Shown here: piece by piece, positions 25,809-34,839 of the stretch | How the letters are laid out: the number at the start of each line of letters is the position of its first letter | Position numbering within the stretch: the first letter of the stretch is position 1 | NCBI GenBank assembly: GCA_034005525.1 | Contig: JAVEUP010000001.1 | Location: forward strand, 83,792 to 147,791 | Length of the DNA: 64,000 nucleotides | Reading direction: 5' to 3' | From: PWXP01 sp034005525 | GTDB lineage: Bacteria > Planctomycetota > Planctomycetia > Pirellulales > Thermoguttaceae | The notes under the pieces: generated by a model | What the model was told of the DNA's origin: nothing | Databases searched by the model: none | Seen by the model: the letters and a program-made list of their open reading frames with translations, nothing else | Made by a program: the position numbers and the translations under genes

Positions 25809-26575
25809 GTATTTGCGAGACTCTTAAGAACACCGTAGGCGAGTTGTTTGAATGCGAAGACGCGAATGAGCATGTGCGCATTCGAACGCCGTACCTTTAT
25901 CCCGACGGCGATTATATCGATTTGTTCGTGAAGCCGTCGGCGGAAGGCCTTACCGTAAGCGACCTTGGCGAAACAGCGAGGTGGCTTCGCATGCAAACCA
26001 TCTCGCTACGAAGGTCGCCGAAGCAGCGACAGATGATCGACGACGCGTGCCTGACGCACGGAGTGGATTTCTATCGAGGAATGTTGGCCGTTCGCGCCAA
26101 GACGGACGGTTCCGATTTGAGCGCCGCCATTACACGACTGGGCCAGGCGGCGCTGCGAGTGTCGGACCTGTGGTTTAGTTTTCGGACGCGGGCGTTTGAG
26201 TCGGCGACCGATGAAGTGGCCGACTTCCTTACCGAACGGCAGATTCCCTTCGACCGCGGCGAACGGCTGGTAGGCCGTTCCGGACGAACCTACAGCATCG
26301 ACTTTCACACCCGCACGCAGCAACGCAGCAATTTGATCGCGGTGCTCAGTACGGGGAGCCGATCGGCGGCCGCGCGCGTGGTGGAGCACGTGGTAGCAAC
26401 ATGGTACGACCTCAATCACCTGCAGCTCGGGCAGGAGCCGGTGGGGTTTGTCTCTTTGTTTGACGACACGCTCGACGTGTGGCGGCCCGAGGAGTTCCGG
26501 CTCGTCGAGGAGATTTCGACCGTTGCCCGATGGTCGGCGCAGGATGAGTTCGTGGGGCTGCTGGCCGCGGCGTGA
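25805..26575 (+). CDS. DUF1828/DUF1829 domain protein
   Basis: 256 residues. The N-terminal half fits DUF1828 (IRTPYLYPDGDYIDLFVKP, EGLTVSDLGETARWLRMQ) and the C-terminal half DUF1829 (SIDFHTRTQQRSNLIAVLST, EHVVATWYDLN). These domains are linked to mobile elements and conflict systems but have no demonstrated activity that I know. The start overlaps the stop of the preceding gene by four bases. The next gene follows without a gap if its GTG at 26572 were used (GTGA overlap). Confidence 0.8.
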   Translation: MSICETLKNTVGELFECEDANEHVRIRTPYLYPDGDYIDLFVKPSAEGLTVSDLGETARWLRMQTISLRRSPKQRQMIDDACLTHGVDFYRGMLAVRAKTDGSDLSAAITRLGQAALRVSDLWFSFRTRAFESATDEVADFLTERQIPFDRGERLVGRSGRTYSIDFHTRTQQRSNLIAVLSTGSRSAAARVVEHVVATWYDLNHLQLGQEPVGFVSLFDDTLDVWRPEEFRLVEEISTVARWSAQDEFVGLLAAA

Positions 26576-26631
26576 TACAAGTGCTGCACTGGAGGTATTG
26601 TCGGAGTTGCCCTGGACTGCGACTGATTGTC

Positions 26632-27810
26632 ATGACAAATACGGCCCCCGTCCATCCAGAGCTGATTCGCTGGGCAATCGACCGCTCGGGGTTGGCGTCT
26701 GAGGATCTGGCTACAGCGTTCCCCAAGCTCGACGAGTGGAAACGAGGCAAACGCCTTCCCACCTTCCGGCAATTGGAGGCGTTTGCCAAGAAGACGATGA
26801 CGCCGTTAGGGTATCTGTACCTTGACGCGCCGCCGGAGGAACGGCTCCCCATTCCCGACTTCCGCACCGTGGGCGACGCGCGCATCGATCGCCCGAGCCC
26901 GAACCTGATCGAAACAATCCAGGCAATGCAGCGCCGCCAGGCATGGATGCGGGAGTACTTGATCGAACAGGCAGAGAAGCCGCTTGGTTTTGTCGGTGCC
27001 GCGAAGCACAGCCGAAATGTCGTTTCGCTGGCTGCCCGCATTCGCGACACCTTGGGCCTTATCGTTGATTGGGCCGAGCTTCATTCGACGTGGGAGGACG
27101 CACTGCGCACATTGCGCCAATCGGCGGAGCACATCGGGATTCTCGTTGCAACCAGCAGCGTGGTGGGACTGAACAATCATCGCCCGCTCGATCCCCAGGA
27201 GTTCCGTGGCTTCGTGGTGTGCGACTCGTACGCGCCGCTGATCTTCGTCAATGGTGCCGACTCGAAATCGGCGCAGATGTTCACCTTAGCGCATGAACTG
27301 GCTCACGTCTGGCTGGGCCAGGATGGCTTGTTTAATTTGATCAAGACGATGCCACACGACGATGACACGGAGCGATACTGCAACCAAGTCGCCGCCGAAT
27401 TCCTGGTTCCGCGACGGAAACTCTTGGAGCGGTGGCAGGAGGCGCAAGCAACCGGGAAGCCCTTCCAGACGATTGCCCGCTGGTGCAAAGTGAGTCCGGT
27501 CGTAGCGGCCCGACGGGCATTGGACTTGAGATTGATCAGCAAGGCGCAGTTCTTCGTGTTCTACGAACAAGATCAGGAAGACTGGCGGCATCGGAAGGCG
27601 GAAGAGAAGGTGCGCAAGAAGGGCGGACCCAACTTCTACGATGTGCAAGACGTCCGGTTAGGCAGGCGATTCGCCTATGCCGTCGTGCGAGCCGCGCGCG
27701 AGGGCCGACTCTTGTTCCGCGAGGCATACCAGCTAACCGACCTCAAAGGGCAGACCTTCAATCAATACGCCGACCGTCTCATTCAGAGGATGAAGGATGA
27801 GCGACGGTAG
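26632..27810 (+). CDS. XRE-like/ImmA-IrrE family metallo-endopeptidase
   Basis: 392 residues from ATG 26632 (MTNTAPVHPELIRWAI), the usual family start; a GTG at 26572 is possible. The N-terminal part is an HTH-like module (about 8-60) ending TPLGYLYLDAPPEERLPIPDFRT. The ImmA/IrrE peptidase domain has HELAH (221-225) and the downstream FLVPR box. Proteins of this kind regulate by cleaving repressors (ImmA/ImmR, IrrE/DdrO) or act as antitoxin of a following toxin. Here the DUF4411 PIN gene begins inside its 3' end (14-base overlap), a known pairing, so it is the likely antitoxin or regulator. Confidence 0.87.
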   Translation: MTNTAPVHPELIRWAIDRSGLASEDLATAFPKLDEWKRGKRLPTFRQLEAFAKKTMTPLGYLYLDAPPEERLPIPDFRTVGDARIDRPSPNLIETIQAMQRRQAWMREYLIEQAEKPLGFVGAAKHSRNVVSLAARIRDTLGLIVDWAELHSTWEDALRTLRQSAEHIGILVATSSVVGLNNHRPLDPQEFRGFVVCDSYAPLIFVNGADSKSAQMFTLAHELAHVWLGQDGLFNLIKTMPHDDDTERYCNQVAAEFLVPRRKLLERWQEAQATGKPFQTIARWCKVSPVVAARRALDLRLISKAQFFVFYEQDQEDWRHRKAEEKVRKKGGPNFYDVQDVRLGRRFAYAVVRAAREGRLLFREAYQLTDLKGQTFNQYADRLIQRMKDERR

Positions 27811-28321
27811 GCGCTACCTGCTTGATGCCAACGTGTTCATCGAGGCTTACCAGGGATACTACGCCTTTGATATCTGTCCCGGCTTCTGGCAGTCGCTCCT
27901 TCGCCAACACGGTGCAAAACGTGTCTTCAGTATCGACAAGATCGAGGACGAACTCGCGGCAGGCCACGATTCATTGAGCAATTGGGCGACCGACACAGCT
28001 CAGAATACATTCTTCAAGCGTACGGCAGACAAGCGTGTCGCGGATGCTTTTACGGAAATGATCAAGTGGGTTCAGGCAGATAAGCAATTCACCGTCGAGG
28101 CGAAGGCGCGATTTGCGTCCGTTGCAGACGGTTGGTTGATCGCCTATGCGAAAACCAATGCCTTGATCGTGGTTACCCGGGAAACCTATGTTCCCGACGT
28201 GAAAGTGAGGGTCCCTATTCCCAACGTCTGTCTCGAATTTGACGTCGAATTCTGCAACACATTCGAGATGCTCCGCGATCTGAAGGTGCAATTCGTCTTG
28301 AGAAAGCGAACGACAAAGTGA
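27797..28321 (+). CDS. DUF4411 (PIN-fold) toxin-like protein
   Basis: 174 residues. It opens with YLLDANVFIEAY, the first PIN-domain strand with a conserved Asp at 10. Further acidic positions follow in IDKIEDELAAGHD, ADGWLIAYAKTNALIVVTRE and DVKVRVPIPNVC, matching DUF4411 proteins. PIN proteins are Mg-dependent ribonucleases, often toxins of type II systems. The gene overlaps the 3' end of the ImmA/IrrE gene by 14 bases, so the two are translationally coupled. RNase activity is inferred from the family, not seen. It closes the operon 25350-28321. Confidence 0.85.
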   Translation: MSDGRRYLLDANVFIEAYQGYYAFDICPGFWQSLLRQHGAKRVFSIDKIEDELAAGHDSLSNWATDTAQNTFFKRTADKRVADAFTEMIKWVQADKQFTVEAKARFASVADGWLIAYAKTNALIVVTRETYVPDVKVRVPIPNVCLEFDVEFCNTFEMLRDLKVQFVLRKRTTK

Positions 28322-28349
28322 TTTTGGATGAACGGCCGCGGCGGCCCCG

Positions 28350-29744
<1,395 letters not shown>

Positions 29745-29822
29745 GGTTCGCTTCCGTTCGGTTGGTTCTTGGGCGTATGGCCTATCAGTTTCGCCCAAAA
29801 CATTCCGCGAATCAACCCGTAG

Positions 29823-31025
29823 TCACGGAATTTGCCGCTTCGACTGCACGCTCCGGCGGTATTCCAGCGGCGTCATGCCGGTCAGTCGTTTGAAGACCAG
29901 TCGCATTCGCGCTACGCTGGAAAACCCACAAGCTCGGACGGCAGTTTGGAACTTGAGGCTGCCTGGGGCGGTCAGAAACTGCTTGGCCCGTTCGACTCGC
30001 TTGCGGCTGACGTATTCATGTGGAGTACAGCCGAGCAGCCGCTGGAAATGGATCTCCAAGTTCCGGCGTGAGATCGCGGTGACTTCAACAAGCCGCTCGA
30101 TTCCGAACGGCTCGCTCAGATGGTCGTGAATATAGTGCAGCGCGGCGGCCAGGTGGGGGTCCTCGACGGCAATGGTGTCGGTCGACTGCCGGGCAACGAC
30201 GCAGGCGGGCGCGACCGCCAGATCGTCCGGAACCGGCAGGCCGTCCATCAGCCGATCGAGTATTCGCGCGGTCTCAAATCCCAGCCGCCAGGAGTCCCGC
30301 AAGACGCTGCTTAGCGTCGGCTGACAAAACTCGCAAAGCGTGGGGTCATCCTCCATTCCAATCAGAGCGATGTCGTGCGGGATCTGAAGCCCTAACCTGC
30401 CGCATTCCTCCATGACCGCGCGGGCGCGATAATCCTGAACGGCCAGCAGCCCGATCGGTGGCCGGAGCCGTTTAAGCCACCGAACCAACAGTGTGGTTCG
30501 CTTCTGCCAACTGGCCCAGGGCCCAGCGCTTACCGGTACCTGCAACACGTCGCATGTCGCCCCGGCTTGCTCGGCGCACTCAGCGAAGCCGCGGCAACGC
30601 TCTTCGGAAAACCAGAACCCATCCAGGCCAAAATAAGCGAGCCGGCGGAAGCCGCGGCCCAGCAGGTGCTCCGCCGCCAGCCGCCCCATGGCGTAGTGAT
30701 CGGGCCGCACGCGTGGAAATCCTGTCTCGCGCAGCGTCGATGCGCCGTTTACGAGGGGGATGCCGAGTCGATGTGCCGAACGAATATCTGCCTCATTGAG
30801 AATCGCGGCAAACACACCGTCTCCCGGCCAGCCGCGAAGGTCGTCGATCGACAGCGCCCTCTCCCCGGCGCCAATCAGGGAAGGAGGGCTGGTTGTTAGC
30901 GACCAGCCGCCATGGTCCTTGGCATAGTCCATCACTCCGCGAAGAAAGATTGTCATGTGTGGCACGGCAAGCGGATAGGCAATTGCCACATGCCGCCGTG
31001 CTTTGGATGTGTAGCTCGGAGCCAT
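29823..31025 (-). CDS. XylR-type AraC family transcriptional regulator
   Basis: 400 residues from ATG 31025, with GAGGAG 7 bases upstream. The N-terminal two-thirds is a LacI/periplasmic-binding-like sugar sensor (VAIAYPLAVPHMTIFLRGV, RVRPDHYAMGRLAAEHLLGRG, LIGMEDDPTLCEF, QPTLSSVLRDSWRLGFETA). The last 100 residues are an AraC HTH pair (FGIERLVEVTAISRRNLEIHF, FQTAVRACGFSSVARMRLVF). This matches XylR-like regulators of xylose and other sugars. It is divergent from the PEP-CTERM genes starting at 31501, and the gap between them contains repeated TTGCGCAA-like sites. Confidence 0.9.
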   Translation of the reverse strand: MAPSYTSKARRHVAIAYPLAVPHMTIFLRGVMDYAKDHGGWSLTTSPPSLIGAGERALSIDDLRGWPGDGVFAAILNEADIRSAHRLGIPLVNGASTLRETGFPRVRPDHYAMGRLAAEHLLGRGFRRLAYFGLDGFWFSEERCRGFAECAEQAGATCDVLQVPVSAGPWASWQKRTTLLVRWLKRLRPPIGLLAVQDYRARAVMEECGRLGLQIPHDIALIGMEDDPTLCEFCQPTLSSVLRDSWRLGFETARILDRLMDGLPVPDDLAVAPACVVARQSTDTIAVEDPHLAAALHYIHDHLSEPFGIERLVEVTAISRRNLEIHFQRLLGCTPHEYVSRKRVERAKQFLTAPGSLKFQTAVRACGFSSVARMRLVFKRLTGMTPLEYRRSVQSKRQIP

Positions 31026-31500
31026 CTCGATTCTCCTCGACCCGGAGGAAACCGCCAATGCGCGGGGGTCGGCGCGCACGGGTGTGACTCCCACGGCAAT
31101 GCGTGCGCAAATCGACCCCGGTTTGCGCAATTAGGTCATTGCTTCACGCAACAACGCCAATTTATGATAACATAAGAAAAGCATGAACGGGATAGGTCGA
31201 GCGGCATCTTCAGGACGGTCGACGGTAGGGACGAGCGTAACGCAAGCTCCACCTGCGGCAATTACCATATTGCGTGTCGCGATTTTTGCTATTCTGGTCA
31301 GATTCTGCTAAACTGGGACTCGTGATGGCAGCGGGTGCTGCCGCAATCGGCGACGCGTGCCTGCCGAGCAAAGACACAGAAACGGCACGCGAGCAAAACC
31401 GTGTGCTCAGGTCAAGTACCGTTCGGGCTTGTAATCACTTGGGGCCTTTCAGCGTCCCGCAAGCGGTTGCGACCAATCCTAGAAAGAAAGGGGTGTTGCC
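31026..31500. other. 475-base divergent promoter region
   Basis: No gene is seen. It is AT-richer than its surroundings near 31130-31190 and 31261-31320, as expected for promoters, but I could not fix a -10/-35 pair. It contains the repeated TGCGCAA-type motifs listed separately and lies between the XylR-type regulator and the first PEP-CTERM gene. Confidence 0.5.
31104..31273. promoter_or_regulatory. Candidate operator cluster (TTGC...GCAA motifs)
   Basis: Four related sites: TGCGCAA at 31104-31110, perfect palindrome TTGCGCAA at 31123-31130, TTGC-TTCAC-GCAA at 31139-31151, and GCAAT-TACCAT-ATTGC at 31258-31273. They lie between the divergently transcribed XylR-type regulator and the surface-protein genes, which is where such a regulator would bind. 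Assignment to this regulator is inference. Confidence 0.4.
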
Positions 31501-32274
31501 ATGCGTGAGTTCAGACAGTCTTCAATTGGGTTGCTCGTTGTTTGCCTCGCTTTTACAGCAAGCCCGCCGGTGACGGCCGGACTTATCGAAAACGGCAGTT
31601 TTGAAGCCGATACCGGCGGGAAGTTCGATTCGTGGAACTATACCGATCAGAACTTCGGTCCCACATCCAAAACGGTAGCCAGTGTGTCGACCACGCCGGC
31701 GGTCATCGGAGGAACCAAAAGCGCGAGCCTGGTGCCGGGGACAACCAATGGGGGCTTTCTGTTTCAGACGGTGAGCGCCGCAGGCCTCCCTCATTTTACG
31801 ATTGATTTCGACTTCGCCGTATTGCCTGGCACCAGCGGTCGAACTCTCGGCTTGGTGACCAACGATGAATTAGTGAATTTTGCCGTTTATTACGCCGCCA
31901 ATGGCGCCGCGGAGCTTCGATTCTATCCCGGTCCCGGCGGCTCGTGGCAGTCAACCGGTTTGTCCGTCAGTACGACGCCGAGCTGGGATCAGACTCCCGT
32001 GGTCAACCACCTGAAGCTTGAAGGAACGGACTACGGGACGCTAGACGCGTCGTTGACGGCAACGCTTACAGGCGGCGTGGCGGACGGAACGTTCACTTGT
32101 ACCCCGATTCTGTCAACTACGAAGCGACTTACAACATTTGGTTTCCAAGGATACTATCGCGATACCGCGTTCCTGGTCGACAACGTGTCCGTCATTCCCG
32201 AACCTTGCACGTTCATGATGCTTGGCGGAGCACTCGCGGGCCTGCTTTGCTGCACGCGGCGGAGGCGCGGGTAA
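31501..32274 (+). CDS. PEP-CTERM sorting domain protein (paralogue 1)
   Basis: 257 residues. A signal peptide (about 1-26, ending PPVTA) is followed by GLIENGSFEADTGGKFDSWN, a CBM-like/DUF642-like beta-sandwich of about 200 residues, and a C-terminal sorting signal IPEPCTFMMLGGALAGLL then CCTRRRRG. The protein is expected to be exported and anchored or released by the exosortase pathway. It shares the start PPVTAGLIENG-FE and overall plan with the next gene, so the two are tandem paralogues. First gene of the set 31501-37518. Confidence 0.85.
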   Translation: MREFRQSSIGLLVVCLAFTASPPVTAGLIENGSFEADTGGKFDSWNYTDQNFGPTSKTVASVSTTPAVIGGTKSASLVPGTTNGGFLFQTVSAAGLPHFTIDFDFAVLPGTSGRTLGLVTNDELVNFAVYYAANGAAELRFYPGPGGSWQSTGLSVSTTPSWDQTPVVNHLKLEGTDYGTLDASLTATLTGGVADGTFTCTPILSTTKRLTTFGFQGYYRDTAFLVDNVSVIPEPCTFMMLGGALAGLLCCTRRRRG

Positions 32275-32403
32275 CCAACGGAAGCGAGAGAATCGAGGAG
32301 CTTCTTTATTCGTTGACACCGTACCATTCAGGGTGCGAGTTTTTCGGAGTGTTTCCGATATCCGTAAACAGTTGTGGCCGATTCAAGAAAGGGTGATGCT
32401 GCT

Positions 32404-33171
32404 ATGTCGAGATTCGGAGTATTGTCAGTCGTATTGCTCGTTGTTGGCTTCGTAATTGCCACAGGTCCGCCGGTGACGGCCGGACTCATTGAGAACGGCG
32501 CTTTCGAATCGGTTACCGGTGGAACGTTCGATTCGTGGAACTACCTTCCCGCCACTGCCGGCGGATCGGTAGCCAGCGAGTCGGCAGCGCCGGCGGTTCT
32601 CGACGGGAACTATAGCGCGAGGATCGTGTCGGGAAATTTGCAGGGTGGCCGGCTGTGGCAGGAGCTTGGCGGAGTCGCGTGGCGCAACTTCGCTTGGAGC
32701 CTAGACTTTGCCGTGACCGACGCGGGTGCCGCGAGCGACAGGTCGCTCTGCATTCTTACCTATTCGGGTACGATGAGCCCGACCAACCCAAGCGAAAACA
32801 ATGTGGACTCCATCCGTGTGAACGGCGATGGCAAGCTGCAGTTTTTCAAAGGTGGTAGCTGGACGAACGTGGGAGACGTCATAATGAGTGACGATCTTGA
32901 TAATCCGATGTTGAATACGCTGCAGTTTGTGGGCGAGAATTACGGCACAGCCGCCCAAAAGTTTACCATGATTCTTAATGGAGGCACGCCGTACGTTAAT
33001 ACGGGCTACGTTAACAACGGCATGGTGAAATACTTTTCCGTTGCCGGGCACGTCTCCTCCGTCGACTACCTGGTCGACAACGTATCCTTTGTTCCGGAGC
33101 CTTCCTCGGTTGTGTTCCTTTCAATGGCGCTCGCGGGTCTGCTGGCCTGCACGCGGCGGAGGCGGGCATAA
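32404..33171 (+). CDS. PEP-CTERM sorting domain protein (paralogue 2)
   Basis: 255 residues from ATG 32404. Signal peptide about 1-22 (ending PPVTA), then GLIENGAFESVTGGTFDSWN, a beta-sandwich carbohydrate-binding-like body, VDYLVDNVSFVPEPSSVVFL and the tail ACTRRRRA. It is a tandem paralogue of the upstream gene: the first 20 mature residues and the last 30 are nearly the same, while the middle has diverged. Start chosen over the upstream GTG at 32374 because the signal peptide begins at MSRFGVL. The DUF1559 gene follows 21 bases later, so the genes are probably co-transcribed. Confidence 0.85.
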   Translation: MSRFGVLSVVLLVVGFVIATGPPVTAGLIENGAFESVTGGTFDSWNYLPATAGGSVASESAAPAVLDGNYSARIVSGNLQGGRLWQELGGVAWRNFAWSLDFAVTDAGAASDRSLCILTYSGTMSPTNPSENNVDSIRVNGDGKLQFFKGGSWTNVGDVIMSDDLDNPMLNTLQFVGENYGTAAQKFTMILNGGTPYVNTGYVNNGMVKYFSVAGHVSSVDYLVDNVSFVPEPSSVVFLSMALAGLLACTRRRRA

Positions 33172-33192
33172 CCAGCGAAAGGGAGGGAACCG

Positions 33193-34110
33193 ATGTGCTA
33201 CCGCAATCGCAAAACACGGATCGCAAAGGGTCTCGGTTTTACGTTGGTCGAGTTGCTTGTGGTCATTGCCATCATCGGCATTTTGATTGCGCTGCTGTTG
33301 CCGGCGGTGCAAGCGGCGCGTGAGGCGGCACGCCGGATGCAGTGCAGCAACAACATGCGGCAGATAGGGCTGGCAATGCACAACTACGCCTCCGCTTGGC
33401 GGGAGTATTTCCCGACGGGCAATACCGGCGAGTTGGATCGCTGGAAGCCCGGGCTCTGGACGCTCCTGCTCCCCTATCTAGAACAGCAGCCTCTGTACGA
33501 CCGGCTTGACGTGACCGGCGCGACCGACACGATTGACGACGAGGACAACAAGTACACGGTCATTCCGATGTACATATGCCCCTCCTGGCCCCATCCCGCC
33601 GTCTACCGCAACATGTCGCCCCGTTGGATCAACGGGGCAATGGTCACGTATCGAGGTACCTGCGGGGCGTATCCCACCGTAAAACCCTACACGCAGTTAA
33701 CGGATGGGAACTGTCCGCACAACGGCATGTTCGGGATGAACTGGGCGCGCCGAATGGCCGACGTGACCGACGGCCTGAGCAACACCATCGCCATGGGCGA
33801 GTTCGTGCAGATGGACCGGACGGGCACTTACGCATCGCCTCCGGGCAACGTCCGGCCGTGGCTTCTGGGATCCAGTTGGACTATGGGCATGTATGGCTGC
33901 ATGGTCGTAGAGTACCCGATTAATGCCGACGTAGACCGCTTCGGCGAGGGCATCCCGGGCCACTGGCTTCCCATGGGCAGCCATCATGCCGGAGGAATGA
34001 ACGCGCTGGTTGCCGACGGCAGCATGACGTTCCTGTCCGACAGCATCAACCTGGAAATGTACCGGCAGTTGTGTACCGTGAACGGTGGGGAGCCGGTCAG
34101 CGTGCCGTGA
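33193..34110 (+). CDS. DUF1559 pseudopilin-like protein
   Basis: 305 residues, with GGAGGG 6 bases before the ATG. Prepilin-like N-terminus: basic leader, then GFTLVELLVVIAIIGILIA (about 15-33) and PAVQAAREAARRMQCSNNMRQI. Body of the DUF1559 type, with VTDGLSNTIAMGE and the closing H-x9-DGS box (HHAGGMNALVADGSMTFLS). It follows two PEP-CTERM genes and precedes a small lipoprotein, the same order as on the minus strand at 7682-3007 and 54542-49717. Confidence 0.93.
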   Translation: MCYRNRKTRIAKGLGFTLVELLVVIAIIGILIALLLPAVQAAREAARRMQCSNNMRQIGLAMHNYASAWREYFPTGNTGELDRWKPGLWTLLLPYLEQQPLYDRLDVTGATDTIDDEDNKYTVIPMYICPSWPHPAVYRNMSPRWINGAMVTYRGTCGAYPTVKPYTQLTDGNCPHNGMFGMNWARRMADVTDGLSNTIAMGEFVQMDRTGTYASPPGNVRPWLLGSSWTMGMYGCMVVEYPINADVDRFGEGIPGHWLPMGSHHAGGMNALVADGSMTFLSDSINLEMYRQLCTVNGGEPVSVP

Positions 34111-34168
34111 GGTCTAAGCAATATGAATGTCCGGCTGCGGTTTGACGTCGTGTATATGGCGGTGCTTT

Positions 34169-34296
34169 GCAGGTGCAGGAAAGGACTTGCAGTTGAACTC
34201 GGGACCGGTCCTGCTGGAGTCCCGGCTCTAGCCGGCTGGAAAAGCCGCCTAAAGGCGGGACTCCAGCTTGCTGTAAGTCCATTCCTGCACCCGTGC
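34169..34296. repeat. Nested foldback element
   Basis: The outer arms GCAGGTGCAGGAAAGGACTT (from 34169) and AAGTCCATTCCTGCACCCGT (to about 34294) pair with two single-base bulges and few mismatches. Inside, a perfect 11-bp pair CTGGAGTCCCG (34214-34224) / CGGGACTCCAG (34256-34266) encloses a GGCT-rich loop. It is non-coding and MITE-like, and lies between the DUF1559 and lipoprotein genes. Confidence 0.6.
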
Positions 34297-34358
34297 TTTG
34301 TTGTATGGAAACAGCTTTTGAATTGCGAAGCCAATCCGTTGATACTCTGGTGAGAGCC

Positions 34359-34829
34359 ATGCAAACATCCAATAAGTGGTTACTGCTCGGGCAAGACTGC
34401 CCGATTTGCGTCTTTCTGGCGACGATGATGCTGCTCGTGGCCGCAATGACATGGGCTGGTTGCGGCAGAAGCGACCGCGAACTGACGCCTTTAACCGGCA
34501 AGGTGCTGTACGAGGGTGAACCGCTACGGTTCGGTTCGGTGATATTCGAGCACGAGTACGGCCAACCGGCTACCGCCGCCATCCAGCCCGACGGCGCCTT
34601 TGTGTTGGCCACGCGCGGCGAGGCAGCGGGGACTGTTGTGGGCACGAGGCGCGTTCGGGTGGCGTGCTACGAGGGGCAGGATCCCGCCAGGAGGTCCGAT
34701 CCCGACGGAGGAGGTGAACTTGGACGATCATTGATTCCCGAAAGGTATACGTCCTTCGCGACGAGTGGCCTTACGGTCGAGGTTCGTCCTGGAACCAACG
34801 AACCTGTTATGTTGAACTTGACAAAATAA
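34359..34829 (+). CDS. Small lipoprotein with regulatory-like beta domain
   Basis: 156 residues from ATG 34359. A longer-than-usual N-terminus (about 20 residues) precedes the hydrophobic stretch FLATMMLLVAAMTWAGC, with lipobox WAGC at about 33-36. A single beta domain follows: LTPLTGKVLYEGEPLRFGSVIF, QPDGAFVLATRGEAAGTVVG, RRVRVACYEG, ending with YTSFATSGLTVEVRPGTN. It is similar in plan to the lipoproteins at 3007-3438 and 49717-50160, each next to a DUF1559 gene. Function unknown. The HzsA-like gene begins 10 bases downstream. Confidence 0.72.
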   Translation: MQTSNKWLLLGQDCPICVFLATMMLLVAAMTWAGCGRSDRELTPLTGKVLYEGEPLRFGSVIFEHEYGQPATAAIQPDGAFVLATRGEAAGTVVGTRRVRVACYEGQDPARRSDPDGGGELGRSLIPERYTSFATSGLTVEVRPGTNEPVMLNLTK

Positions 34830-34839
34830 AGGGCATCCC

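Noticed and set aside
19958..28321. Zorya-type defence system
   Set aside because: A MotA-like channel with a long tail suggests it, but no OmpA-domain ZorB and no ZorC/ZorD/ZorE-type gene is present. Only a loose analogy is retained.
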